DNA of 64,000 nucleotides, from assembly GCF_014762685.1 (NCBI RefSeq), contig NZ_JABURM010000006.1:732384-796383 (forward strand), given 5' to 3'. Shown piece by piece: positions 1 to 7,971 of the stretch. The DNA comes from Gracilimonas sp. Lineage in GTDB: Bacteria > Bacteroidota > Rhodothermia > Balneolales > Balneolaceae. Positions within the stretch are counted from its first letter, which is position 1. The number at the start of each line of letters is the position of its first letter. The translations under genes and the position numbers were made by a program. The notes beneath the pieces were generated by a model that worked only from the letters and a program-made list of their open reading frames with translations, did not search any database and was not told the DNA's origin.

Positions 1-108
1 TCGCAGTGGGAGCTGTTGAATGACATCACGTACTTCATTTCACACGAGGTGCCCAAGCCTCAACGGGCACGACTGCAACTAAAGACCTCAAAAGTCTTTG
101 CCCTATGA
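1..108 (+). CDS. C-terminal fragment of a DUF932-like protein (5' end outside window)
   Basis: An open frame enters from the left edge in frame 1 and stops at TGA 106-108, giving 35 residues. The piece around SQWELLNDITYFISHE resembles the conserved C-terminal end of DUF932 (phage/plasmid LGT-type) proteins, which typically carry a W...N..T.Y..H pattern. That family commonly sits beside recombination genes of phages and integrative elements, which fits the Gp157-like and AAA genes that follow. An intrinsic terminator lies 29 bases after the stop. Only the tail is visible, so the family assignment is tentative. Confidence 0.5.
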   Translation, partial: SQWELLNDITYFISHEVPKPQRARLQLKTSKVFAL

Positions 109-136
109 AATCAAACTCACATATCAACCCATAACA

Positions 137-164
137 AAGCCTGCAAGTGATTGTGGGCTTTTTT
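137..164 (+). terminator. Rho-independent terminator after the DUF932-like gene
   Basis: A 10-bp stem (137-146 with 151-160, two G-U wobbles) around a GTGA loop is followed by a run of T. It sits between the left-edge gene and the Gp157-like gene and shows that the start of the latter must lie downstream, at 191. Confidence 0.65.
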
Positions 165-190
165 GTTATACAACAAAATCTGTCACAACT

Positions 191-724
191 ATGAATACAA
201 CACAACCTGAAACACCTACCACCAAAGAATCCCTGTTCGACATCGGGGAGCACTTCTATGCCCTTGAGACTCTGCTTATTGAAACCGAAGGTGAAATCAC
301 CGAGGAAATAGATCAATGGCTCAAAGAGTACGAAGGCAAGGAAGAAGACAAAGTAGATGCCTACTGCTACATCATCCGAAAGTTTGAGGAGATCGCAGAC
401 GAAGCACAGCGGTTGGCCGAACGGTCACAAGGTTACCGGAAGAAGGTTAGCAGCCTCAAAGAACGACTGAAGCTATACCTGGAATACCGGTGCAAAGAAA
501 AAGTAGAAACCTCAAGGTTTACCGTGACGGTCTGCGGCAACGGGGGCTTGCTCCCGGTCAAGTTACACGAAGACGTTTCTACTGAATCCCTCCCGGAACA
601 ATTCATTCGGGTTTTTAAAGAACCTGATATGAGCCGTATTCGAGAAGCCCTTCTTGACGGAGATGAACAAGCACACCTCTTTGCCAAAATAGAACCCAGA
701 GGCACCCACCTCAGAATTAAATAA
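191..724 (+). CDS. Siphovirus Gp157-like protein
   Basis: The protein has 177 residues from the ATG at 191. An upstream in-frame extension to 98 would run through a terminator hairpin and is discarded. It has the Gp157 pattern: an acidic N-terminal helix (YALETLLIETEGEITEEID), a long charged coiled coil with ERLKLYLEYRCKEK, a short beta segment (FTVTVCGNGG), and the typical final motif ending in LRIK. Gp157-family proteins are found in phages and integrative elements and have been linked to recombination or phage resistance; their biochemical role is not settled. The next gene, 16 bases downstream, is a phage-type AAA ATPase, so the two probably form one recombination module. Confidence 0.75.
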   Translation: MNTTQPETPTTKESLFDIGEHFYALETLLIETEGEITEEIDQWLKEYEGKEEDKVDAYCYIIRKFEEIADEAQRLAERSQGYRKKVSSLKERLKLYLEYRCKEKVETSRFTVTVCGNGGLLPVKLHEDVSTESLPEQFIRVFKEPDMSRIREALLDGDEQAHLFAKIEPRGTHLRIK

Positions 725-740
725 CCAATAGGAGAATATT

Positions 741-1481
741 ATGTTTACGAAAGCAACACGAAAAGGAAGCCATATTAAACTGGCTATTACCGGACCAAGC
801 GGTTCAGGTAAAACGTACTCAGCATTAAGACTGGCCGGCGGGCTAATGCCCAACGGCAAGATTGCACTTATCGATACGGAAAATGAAAGCGCCTCCCTGT
901 ACGCAAATGACTTTGAGTTTGATGTGAGCAGTGCAGAAGCTCCGTACACAATTGACAAACTTGTTAATCCGGTTAAGGAAGCGCTCAGTCAGGACTACGA
1001 TGTGTTAATCGTAGATAGCGCGTCTCACTTCTGGAATGGTATTCTTGAATACAAGGATAAGCTTGACAAACGAGGCGGCAATCATTTTGGGAACTGGGCG
1101 GAAGCAAACAAACAGTATGATCTGTTTCTCAGGGCCATCCTCTTCTCTAAAATTCATGTAATTGTCTGTATGCGTTCTAAAATGGAATACGTTATTCAGG
1201 AGAACGAGAAAGGCAAGCAGATCCCCCAAAAGGTAGGAATGGCACCGATTATGCGGGATGGCGTAGAATACGAGTTCACGGCCGTATTTGACTTGGATAT
1301 GCATCACCAGGCTCAGACCTCGAAAGACCGGACCAATCTTTTTGGTGAGAAGATCTTCCAGATAACCGAGCAGACCGGAGTACTGCTGCGGGACTGGCTG
1401 AATGAATCCTCCGGCGCTTCAGAGACTCAACGTGAAGAACCTCCCATCCCGGAAGAGGTATTCTTTGAGCATCATGAATAA
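741..1481 (+). CDS. RecA/Sak4-like phage AAA ATPase
   Basis: A 246-residue P-loop NTPase of the AAA_24 / phage nucleotide-binding type. Walker A is GPSGSGKT (residues 18-25), Walker B is DVLIVDSAS (about 87-95), and HVIVCMRSK has the sensor-like position. The fold is a minimal RecA core as in Sak4 single-strand annealing proteins, which help phage recombination. A good ribosome site (AGGAG, 6 bases before ATG) supports the start. It is cotranscribed with the Gp157-like gene. A bidirectional terminator follows. Whether it acts in annealing or in another DNA transaction cannot be decided from sequence. Confidence 0.78.
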   Translation: MFTKATRKGSHIKLAITGPSGSGKTYSALRLAGGLMPNGKIALIDTENESASLYANDFEFDVSSAEAPYTIDKLVNPVKEALSQDYDVLIVDSASHFWNGILEYKDKLDKRGGNHFGNWAEANKQYDLFLRAILFSKIHVIVCMRSKMEYVIQENEKGKQIPQKVGMAPIMRDGVEYEFTAVFDLDMHHQAQTSKDRTNLFGEKIFQITEQTGVLLRDWLNESSGASETQREEPPIPEEVFFEHHE

Positions 1482-1487
1482 CATAAC

Positions 1488-1518
1488 TGGCAGGGTTATA
1501 TAGCCCTGCCAATTTTAT
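1488..1518. terminator. Bidirectional terminator between convergent genes
   Basis: An 8-bp perfect GC-rich stem (TGGCAGGG 1488-1495 with CCCTGCCA 1504-1511) and an AT loop lie between the stop of the AAA ATPase gene and the stop of the opposing 171-residue gene. ATTTTATT follows on the + side. Confidence 0.65.
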
Positions 1519-2033
1519 TACCTGTTAAACCTACTACTCTCGTCATCATCACGCTTTGCACTCACAAATATTGAGACAGTATGAACCTGATTTTCGATGC
1601 TGTGATTAACTTGTTTTACCCAAAAATAACCGCTGCTATACTCACTTTTAACAAATGGAACCCTAAACACATCTCCTTGAGATGGAAGGTGCTCCAAGTG
1701 ATCTAAACCTATCTGCCAACAATGACCGTCCAATGTTTCTGCACTTACATAATACTCAGTCTTGTTAACCGGGTACCGGTGAGCCTGAAATATGGAATGC
1801 TTGAAATCATGGTATAACTCGCGTAGTAGCTTCATTAATTTAGTTCTCGTTAGCCCGAGCCGTTCTAACAAATCCTTCTGCTTCGGCATAGGGTTATACT
1901 CATCCTCTCTGTATTCAGCGAACACTTCCAGTATCACCTGATACTTCGGATCGTCTCCGAAATAATACATCAGCGTTTTTAACTCGGAGCTTAAGACAAG
2001 AAATAGATCGCGATAGTTTAATCTTGAATGCAT
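1518..2033 (-). CDS. Hypothetical protein with winged-helix-like segment
   Basis: 171 residues, not recognised. The middle, PKQKDLLERLGLTRTKLMKL (about residues 50-69), reads like a helix-turn-helix of a replication initiator or MarR-like protein, followed by a basic helix. The C-terminal half is beta-rich with several aromatic residues, and the tail is charged (KRDDDESSRFNR). It has no signal peptide or membrane segment, so it is likely cytoplasmic. It converges with the AAA ATPase gene and is divergent from the secreted protein at 2148. A role in DNA binding is only a guess from the HTH-like segment. Confidence 0.6.
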   Translation of the reverse strand: MHSRLNYRDLFLVLSSELKTLMYYFGDDPKYQVILEVFAEYREDEYNPMPKQKDLLERLGLTRTKLMKLLRELYHDFKHSIFQAHRYPVNKTEYYVSAETLDGHCWQIGLDHLEHLPSQGDVFRVPFVKSEYSSGYFWVKQVNHSIENQVHTVSIFVSAKRDDDESSRFNR

Positions 2034-2114
2034 GTTACTAACCGTTTGCTTAAAATTGAATTCCTATTTATTACATTAACTACTAAGCATCAATTTTTAG
2101 AATGGAGTAAAACA

Positions 2115-2128
2115 TTGATTTAGATCAA
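2115..2128. promoter_or_regulatory. FNR/Crp-type palindrome TTGAT-N4-ATCAA
   Basis: TTGATTTAGATCAA matches the FNR/ANR consensus exactly in both half-sites. It ends 19 bases before the ATG of the secreted protein at 2148, in the divergent region shared with the 171-residue gene. A 14-bp match can occur by chance in AT-rich DNA, but the position is suitable for a regulator. Confidence 0.4.
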
Positions 2129-2147
2129 TAAATTTAAATTAAAGAAC

Positions 2148-2744
2148 ATGAAGAAATCTTCGACATATCTATTGGCCATCCTAATTGTTACAACACTTAG
2201 TTTTGTCTCCTTTGACGTACATGCACAGTTTAATGGTACAAAATTAGGTATGAGCTTAAATGAAGTTCAAAGCATAATGGGAAAGGAAAACGATATAACT
2301 AATGATGGTACGGGTATTATAAGTCATGCCTATGATGACAAGCTGGATAGAATGGATGTTCGGGTGCATTTCAGATTTATCGATGATGAATTAGTTGAAA
2401 ATACAATCGAATTTAAAGGGCCGTATTCTACGGAGGAATTTTATCTTATCTACTATGACCGGATAAACGATATACTTGCAAGCAAATATGGAGAAGCTGA
2501 AAAAGAAATAAATATTTTTGAACATCCGATAAGTGAATATGGTGAGTTAGATCCTGACAGCACCTATTCACAGTATTTTCTACTTGCAAATAATTACATT
2601 TTCTATTCCACTACTTGGGAATTACCTGATATGAAAGTTCAGCATTTGATGGGGGGATTGTTTAATGATGTCGGTCAAATGATTAAATATACAGTTCCAG
2701 ATTATGACCAAAGAGTGAAGAATATTCTTAAAGATAAGTTTTAA
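2148..2744 (+). CDS. Hypothetical exported protein
   Basis: 198 residues with a clear Sec signal peptide (KK, then the hydrophobic stretch LLAILIVTTLSFVSF, then a cleavage site after AHA-like VHA near residue 26). The mature part is acidic and beta-rich and has the pattern GTKLGMSLNEVQSIMGKE near its start, a motif seen in small exported or lipoprotein families of the SmpA/BamE type (G.S..EV...G). The rest is not recognised. It has its own promoter region with an FNR-like palindrome. Expected to be periplasmic. Confidence 0.65.
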   Translation: MKKSSTYLLAILIVTTLSFVSFDVHAQFNGTKLGMSLNEVQSIMGKENDITNDGTGIISHAYDDKLDRMDVRVHFRFIDDELVENTIEFKGPYSTEEFYLIYYDRINDILASKYGEAEKEINIFEHPISEYGELDPDSTYSQYFLLANNYIFYSTTWELPDMKVQHLMGGLFNDVGQMIKYTVPDYDQRVKNILKDKF

Positions 2745-2779
2745 TCAATACTTTAAATCAAAATAAAAACACCTGTTAA

Positions 2780-3490
2780 ATGTGTGGCCGATACGTTTTA
2801 TACCAAGAGCTCGACGATGTAAATGACTTTCTCAATGCGATAGACAGTGGCCGATGGCGTACTCCAGGAAAACAAGGGGAGTTCGTCTTCCAGCCTAATT
2901 ACAATGTAGCCCCGACTAATATCATGCCTGTGGCACGGGTTAATGAAGACGGAAAACGGATACTTGAACCCATGCACTGGGGATTTATGGGATGGAAACC
3001 TAAAGAAGGAGATCGCCCTTTCATTCCAATCAATACCAGGGATGATAAGATTATGAAAAGCCGGATGTGGAAGACTCCTTTTCTTCAGCGCAGGTGTATT
3101 GTCCCGGCCAATGGCTTTTATGAATGGACAGGCCCGAAAGGAAATAAAACCCCGCATTTTATCCATCCAACCGATGGAAAGTTAATGGGATTTGCAGGTA
3201 TATACTCTGAACTTGCCCCTGAAAACTCTGAAGCCGGGATGTCTTATTCTGTTATTACCACAGACCCTAATAAAGTTATGGAAGATATTCATGACCGTAT
3301 GCCGGTGATTTTGCATCCGGAAGAGTTTAATGACTGGCTTAACCCGGAAAATGATGATCCTAACTTCCTGAAGGATTTCCTGAAACCTTATCCTGAAGAT
3401 GGTATTGAAGAGTACATTGTATCACAAGCGGTAGGTAATGTCAGAAATAACCAACCCGGGCTTATTGAAAAAGCTGATCTTTTTGGATAG
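2780..3490 (+). CDS. SRAP (HMCES/YedK-type) abasic-site processing protein
   Basis: 236 residues, normal length for the SOS response-associated peptidase family. It starts MCGRY, so Cys2 becomes the N-terminal catalytic residue after Met removal. Other family residues are Asn85 (in PINTRDD), Glu115 (in GFYEW) and His171 (in IHDRMP). The family crosslinks covalently to abasic sites in single-stranded DNA and shields them during replication. It starts 36 bases after the exported-protein gene, but no shared function is apparent. Its presence near a translesion polymerase suggests a DNA-damage-tolerance set on this element. Confidence 0.95.
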   Translation: MCGRYVLYQELDDVNDFLNAIDSGRWRTPGKQGEFVFQPNYNVAPTNIMPVARVNEDGKRILEPMHWGFMGWKPKEGDRPFIPINTRDDKIMKSRMWKTPFLQRRCIVPANGFYEWTGPKGNKTPHFIHPTDGKLMGFAGIYSELAPENSEAGMSYSVITTDPNKVMEDIHDRMPVILHPEEFNDWLNPENDDPNFLKDFLKPYPEDGIEEYIVSQAVGNVRNNQPGLIEKADLFG

Positions 3491-3640
3491 TGTGCCAGAG
3501 GAATACCTTATCCATGATCTAACTTACATAATTCGATCATTTTAATTTTGTTATTAAGTAATTGACTTAATGAAAGAAGAGTGTTTATATCATCAGTAAA
3601 ATAGTTAGTTTAACAAGGTAACAATGCAGGAAAAATACAT

Positions 3641-4108
3641 ATGAATACAAAAGGTTTTGGAAAGTTATTTTTGGTAATAATTCTATTTATTTCAGTATAT
3701 GGATGTACTGAATACAACTATGGTTACAAGAGTGTCAATATTAATCCAGATAAGGGTTTTATATTGTCATTCCCAAATTCTACATATAATGTTGACTCAA
3801 TAGTTATTGACTCCCAAGCCGATTCTTTAGTTCCAGAAAGAATCCTCGAAACCAACGATATTTTCATTACTAAAAATGGGGAAAAAATTATTGGTGGTGA
3901 AATACCCTTCACAGGTATTATCAGTGATTATCGAGGATACACTAATGATACACTTTATGTAGTCGATGGTATCCCTACTGATGGAGTCTTGAAAATCTTT
4001 TTTGATGAGTATTTAATTGCTCGGGGCCACTTCAAGAACAAACAAAGAACGGGAGAATGGCTCATTTTTTCTTTGGAGGGTGACACTGTTTCCTCACAAA
4101 CTTATTAG
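3641..4108 (+). CDS. Hypothetical lipoprotein with a MORN-like C-terminal motif
   Basis: 155 residues. The N-terminus has a lysine, a hydrophobic core (LFLVIILFISVYG) and a lipobox Cys22, so it should be a lipoprotein. Near the C-terminus GHFKNKQRTGEWLIFSLEGD resembles a MORN/YwqK-type repeat (G.W..F...G), and the middle has a second glycine-rich strand pair. The DNA is AT-rich compared with the SRAP gene. No specific function can be assigned. Confidence 0.6.
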   Translation: MNTKGFGKLFLVIILFISVYGCTEYNYGYKSVNINPDKGFILSFPNSTYNVDSIVIDSQADSLVPERILETNDIFITKNGEKIIGGEIPFTGIISDYRGYTNDTLYVVDGIPTDGVLKIFFDEYLIARGHFKNKQRTGEWLIFSLEGDTVSSQTY

Positions 4109-4251
4109 ATTTTACTTGATATACTAAGTCCAATACTCTTATTACAAATGCCGTTTGAGCTTATAACAAAGTTTTTTACTAAATAGTAATCCCCGCACTG
4201 TTTAAACTCTGGGTTTTAGCTGTATTAATCTAAAAATAGGATCAATTTGAT

Positions 4252-4776
4252 ATGGAATGTGATAGTTGTGGTAAAACAATTTCATCTTGGGGAGCTCGGT
4301 ACGGTGATTTAGATACTGTTTTCTGCAAAGATTGTTTTGATACGCCAAAAGCTCAGAAAGTTATTAACGAAAAAATTAAGTTAGAAGAGGACTCACAACC
4401 TGAGGACGATGATTATCCAGATGAAATTAGAAAAATATTACTGACAACAGAATCGAATTCCTCGGACTTAAGAATCAAAAAACGTCTTGGAATTGTTACT
4501 TCAGAGTGTGTTTTAGGAATGAATATTTTTCGGGATGTTTTTGCAGGTGTAAGGGATATTTTTGGAGGACAAAGTAATGCATCTCAAAAAGTGTTAATGG
4601 ATCTTAAAGAAAAAGCACTTTTAGAATTAAAAAGCAGAGCATACGAGCTTGGTGCAGATGCAGTAATAGCAATTGATTTAGACTACAATGAATTTTCTGG
4701 CGGTGGTAAATCCATGCTTTTTTTAGTAGCGAGTGGTACTGCAGTTAAACTTCATGAATCAGATTCTGAAAATTAA
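4252..4776 (+). CDS. YbjQ/UPF0145 domain protein with N-terminal zinc ribbon
   Basis: 174 residues. It begins with a small zinc-ribbon-like segment (CDSC at residues 3-6, CKDC at 25-28). Residues about 63-170 match the YbjQ family closely: LTTESNSSDLRIKKRLGIVT, then VLGMNIFRDVFAGVRDIFGG, then LGADAVIAIDLDY, then FLVASGTAVKL. YbjQ proteins form ring oligomers; their role is unclear, and a heavy-metal-binding role has only been suggested. The zinc ribbon fusion is also seen in other bacteria. No operon partner is obvious. Confidence 0.85.
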   Translation: MECDSCGKTISSWGARYGDLDTVFCKDCFDTPKAQKVINEKIKLEEDSQPEDDDYPDEIRKILLTTESNSSDLRIKKRLGIVTSECVLGMNIFRDVFAGVRDIFGGQSNASQKVLMDLKEKALLELKSRAYELGADAVIAIDLDYNEFSGGGKSMLFLVASGTAVKLHESDSEN

Positions 4777-4795
4777 CTCATAATTTCCTTGCCCA

Positions 4796-5410
4796 CTACC
4801 TAACAAACAACAACTCCTCATCCACTTCCTGCATAAACCGCCAATCCATCTGATCAAGGATATACACAAGGTGAAAAAACCGGTTCGCATCGGTTTCAAC
4901 CACATAGTTCAATTCCTTGGTAATAATCACATCTTCCATGCGCCGGGTTGGGATACGCGTTACCTGTGCTGAGTTAATCTTCCCCGACTGAAACCTATAC
5001 GGCTGCATGCGTTGTATAAGCGGCCGCTCTGTTCCGTCATAGTGCTTTTTAGCCATTTCTTCTGGTAAAAGCTCAAGCCGGTAGGGAATAATGCGGTGAG
5101 CGCGGGAAGGCAAATGTTTGTGCCGTTGCACGTACACCAGCACCCGATCGATAGCTTTACCTTCATAGCCCGGCGCCGGAACCAGTGACCATAACAGTTC
5201 TTCTTCATTGAAGATGAGATCTATAATGTCCCCGGACTTGGTTTCAATGGTATAAAAAGACTTTCTAACGCCTCCCTCTTCTTTAGAATGGCACGAACGT
5301 ACTCGGGCTACGTCTCTTCGGTATGGTAATCTCCAGTCCAGCTGATCCAGGGCGGAGTACCGGGTAAAAATTGCCAACATGTCTACTAAAGGAAATTCGT
5401 TCATGACCAT
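4796..5410 (-). CDS. Hypothetical protein divergent from the Y-family polymerase
   Basis: 204 residues, not recognised. An eight-residue motif occurs at both ends: LDQLDWRL (21-28) and LDQMDWRF (185-192). Between them are beta-rich segments and a basic stretch (VQRHKHLPSRAHRIIPYRLE). It has no signal peptide or membrane helix. It lies head-to-head with the polymerase, 50 bases between start codons, each start covered by an inverted repeat, so joint control is likely. It could be an accessory factor of the polymerase, because no UmuD-like gene is present, but that is inference. A second ATG lies two codons inside. Confidence 0.6.
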   Translation of the reverse strand: MVMNEFPLVDMLAIFTRYSALDQLDWRLPYRRDVARVRSCHSKEEGGVRKSFYTIETKSGDIIDLIFNEEELLWSLVPAPGYEGKAIDRVLVYVQRHKHLPSRAHRIIPYRLELLPEEMAKKHYDGTERPLIQRMQPYRFQSGKINSAQVTRIPTRRMEDVIITKELNYVVETDANRFFHLVYILDQMDWRFMQEVDEELLFVR

Positions 5411-5427
5411 TAAATCTGTTTGGTCAT
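5403..5427. promoter_or_regulatory. Inverted repeat over the start of the 204-residue gene
   Basis: ATGACCA (5403-5409) and TGGTCAT (5421-5427) are exact inverse copies with 11 bases between. The left arm includes the start codon region of the leftward gene, as expected of a repressor or autoregulatory operator. Confidence 0.4.
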
Positions 5428-5438
5428 TTTAAACTATA

Positions 5439-5465
5439 CACATATTTTATACATATCAATATGTG
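5439..5465. promoter_or_regulatory. Inverted repeat just upstream of or over the polymerase start
   Basis: CACATATT (5439-5446) and AATATGTG (5458-5465) are exact inverse copies, again with 11 bases between. The right arm covers the first ATG of the polymerase (5461). If translation starts at the second ATG (5476), the repeat would sit immediately upstream of its AAGGAG. Confidence 0.4.
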
Positions 5466-6819
5466 CAAGGAGAAAATGCCAAAAAAGAAACCCCATCCAT
5501 ACCAACCTGAACAAGATGTCCACAGGATAACGTTGTACAACACAATCTATCCTGAGCATCAGCACCGCTCAAAAAAAGACCGGCTGTACCTGCACTTTGA
5601 TTTTGCCTGTTTCTACGCTCAGGTCGAACAGCTAAGGAAAAATATGTACGGCCTACCCCTGATTATTGGCGGGTGGAGAAAGGATAACGGTCAGGTTAAG
5701 GGGATTGTAGCCACCGCCTCCTATGAAGCCCGGAACTTTGGTATTAAGACCGGAATGAGTGCTTTTGAGGCGTATCAGCTTTGTCCGCATGTGTGCATGT
5801 TACAGGTGGACTATGACGCTTACACAGCTATTTCTAAACAGGTACATTTTATCTTCAAAGAGTTTGCTCCCATCGTAGAGCGATATTCAATGGATGAATA
5901 TTTCATGGAGGTTGATTTCCTGCTTGGCAAATCCCGGAAAGCCATCGATCATTTTGCCCGGCGCCTTCAGGACAGGATATATCAGGCCACAAAACTGGTT
6001 GGCTCTGTGGGTATTGCCCGGTCAAAGACCTACGCTAAGCTGTCCAGCAGCTTGAATAAGCCCAAAGGCCGAACCCTGATATTATCTGATGATGACGAAC
6101 GATCTGAAATTTGGCCCCTGGACTTAGATGAGGTCTGGGGAGTTGGAAAGAGGCGCTACGAACATATCCTTGCGGAAGGTTACCAAACCATCGGGGACGT
6201 AGCTGAACGGGGTAATGAGAAAACCTTTATACGGCTGTTTGGTGCCAATTTCGGGAAGATGCTCTACCAAACCATTACCGGTAAAGATCAGGGCCGGGTT
6301 ATGGAGGAATTATCAGAAGATTATACGCCGAAAGAGGGCCCTGGATACGGACACACTTTCTCGGAAGGATCGCTGGATGTGGAACGGATTAAAGGAGAAT
6401 TTGCCATAGCTATTGCCAGAGTATGCTACCGGATGCGAGCATACGGAATGAGAGCAAACAGCTTTTCCGGGATGTTCGGTTTTAACAAACAGGACCTTTC
6501 AGGGGTCGGATTTCGGTTTGTAACCGAAGCCTATACCAACATTGATGACTACATCTACCAAGCCTGCATGGATAAGATTGAACCGGCCATCGTAAAGGCC
6601 TGCAAGCATGGCATGGAGATCCGGAATATTGCTCTTCACCCTCACGATGCCAACAAAACCCAGCAGCTAAATGCATTCTTTCAGGATGATGAAGAAAAGG
6701 TCGCCCAGGTTAAAGCCATGGATGAAATTAAGAACCGGTTTGGACAGAAGTATATCTCTAAGGCGAATACGCTATACCGAGTGGAGGGGAATACGCATTT
6801 TTTGGAGAGGAATGTTTAG
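5461..6819 (+). CDS. Y-family (UmuC/DinB-type) translesion DNA polymerase
   Basis: 452 residues. Palm motifs are HFDFACFYAQVE, with a tyrosine in the steric-gate position, and YSMDEYFMEVD, the S.DE catalytic signature. IVATASYEARNFGIKTGMSA is the finger region as in DinB, and VWGVGKRR is the helix-hairpin-helix. Near the C-terminus QLNAFF (402-407) resembles the UmuC beta-clamp peptide, and the residues after it resemble the UmuC tail. The protein should copy damaged DNA. No umuD partner is in the window. The start is uncertain: ATG 5461 or ATG 5476, the latter preceded by AAGGAG at a short 3-base spacing. Confidence 0.92.
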   Translation: MCKEKMPKKKPHPYQPEQDVHRITLYNTIYPEHQHRSKKDRLYLHFDFACFYAQVEQLRKNMYGLPLIIGGWRKDNGQVKGIVATASYEARNFGIKTGMSAFEAYQLCPHVCMLQVDYDAYTAISKQVHFIFKEFAPIVERYSMDEYFMEVDFLLGKSRKAIDHFARRLQDRIYQATKLVGSVGIARSKTYAKLSSSLNKPKGRTLILSDDDERSEIWPLDLDEVWGVGKRRYEHILAEGYQTIGDVAERGNEKTFIRLFGANFGKMLYQTITGKDQGRVMEELSEDYTPKEGPGYGHTFSEGSLDVERIKGEFAIAIARVCYRMRAYGMRANSFSGMFGFNKQDLSGVGFRFVTEAYTNIDDYIYQACMDKIEPAIVKACKHGMEIRNIALHPHDANKTQQLNAFFQDDEEKVAQVKAMDEIKNRFGQKYISKANTLYRVEGNTHFLERNV

Positions 6820-6964
6820 AAGAAAATTGCTCATTATCCGGTTTATTTGAACTTCCAAGAACTGTCAATATCCTTAACCAATAATTTTTATGAAATTAGG
6901 GAATGAATGATATACATTTATTACAGATGAAATATTCATCATTAATAAGTTAAGGGGTATTCAA

Positions 6965-7432
6965 ATGAAATGGATTGAAAGAATTTATTCAGAAACTGAT
7001 TTTGGTAAAAGTGTTGCTACCACAATAGCCGGAATAATCGGCCTCATCATATATATTAAATTTAATGATTGGGTTATTGCAGCTTTTTCTTTGATTATAT
7101 CATTTCCACTGTTCCGTTTAATTGCATCTCATATCCACAAAAAAATTGATAACAAAGAAAAAGAGCGTCAGGAAAAAGAAAAAGCTAAGAACTCATATAA
7201 GAAATTGAGTGATATAGAAAAGGAAGTTGTTAAAGCCTTTGTAGAGAATGGAAGTTGTGTGATGACATGGTCTCAGTTTAACCAATCAGATTTACCCTCA
7301 TCAGGAATCGAATCATTAATTCAAAGAGGAATTTTAAATACTTCAATGACAGCTGACGGTATGAAAGAAACATTTGTTCTTGAGGAATCAGTTTTTGATG
7401 CGGCAAATTCACAGCAAAATAAAATTAAGTAA
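6965..7432 (+). CDS. Membrane protein resembling SieB superinfection exclusion proteins
   Basis: 155 residues. Two membrane helices (about residues 17-33 and 37-53) are followed by a charged coiled coil (NKEKERQEKEKAKN) and a cytoplasmic C-terminal segment starting LSDIEKEVVKAFVENGS that looks like a winged-helix. This order matches SieB-type superinfection-exclusion proteins, which abort infection by other phages. Sequence similarity is judged by eye and is weak. AT-rich and monocistronic, it lies within the accessory region, which supports a defence role but does not prove it. Confidence 0.55.
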   Translation: MKWIERIYSETDFGKSVATTIAGIIGLIIYIKFNDWVIAAFSLIISFPLFRLIASHIHKKIDNKEKERQEKEKAKNSYKKLSDIEKEVVKAFVENGSCVMTWSQFNQSDLPSSGIESLIQRGILNTSMTADGMKETFVLEESVFDAANSQQNKIK

Positions 7433-7569
7433 TTCCCAAACCGCTGACGCAAGCTTCCCATTGTATCCCTGGGTTGCTTGTATTAAATTTTTAACTGTTA
7501 AATAAGTTCATAGTATTTGCGTGTGCTAAATGCTGCACCGTTATACTTCTTATAACGAAGATCAAAATT

Positions 7570-7971
7570 ATGAAGAAAACACATTATACTTTTCTTGGCA
7601 TGCTAATAACCTCCAGCTTAATCATGATAAGCTGTGGCGCGACGGGAAGTGCAACTCGAATTGGTGAAAACTATTATCCACCTACAAAAGCTGAGGATGT
7701 TTCAGTCTATTTTGGAGATGGGCAAATTGAAAAAGAATTTGAAATTATCGGCAGAGTTACTGCAGAAAAAACTGCTGGATGGACTTTTACAAATGTTGAT
7801 GAGGATAAAGTCATTAAACAATTAAAGAAGGAAGCTGCTTCCATTGGAGCCGATGCAATTATAATCGGAGAAATTAAAGATGGAGGTGTGCCATGGGCAG
7901 TCCAGGGGGCCGGAGGAAGTAGCTCACTTAACAAAAAATCTTCAGTAGCAGCAGCCATCAAGTTCAAATAG
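7570..7971 (+). CDS. Hypothetical lipoprotein
   Basis: 133 residues with a lipoprotein signal (LGMLITSSLIMISC, lipid-anchored Cys22). The mature part has strands around FEIIGRVTAEKTAGWTF and a helix ending SIGADAIIIGEIKD. That last pattern (GADAI plus hydrophobics) is shared with YbjQ-like and RcsF-like small alpha-beta domains that expose a surface-lipoprotein fold. The tail has glycine and serine (GAGGSSSLNKKSS). Function unknown; it is likely anchored in the outer or inner membrane. Confidence 0.6.
   Translation: MKKTHYTFLGMLITSSLIMISCGATGSATRIGENYYPPTKAEDVSVYFGDGQIEKEFEIIGRVTAEKTAGWTFTNVDEDKVIKQLKKEAASIGADAIIIGEIKDGGVPWAVQGAGGSSSLNKKSSVAAAIKFK

Noticed and set aside
98-190. N-terminal extension of the Gp157-like protein
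   Set aside because: It runs through an intrinsic terminator hairpin, and homology starts only at the ATG at 191.
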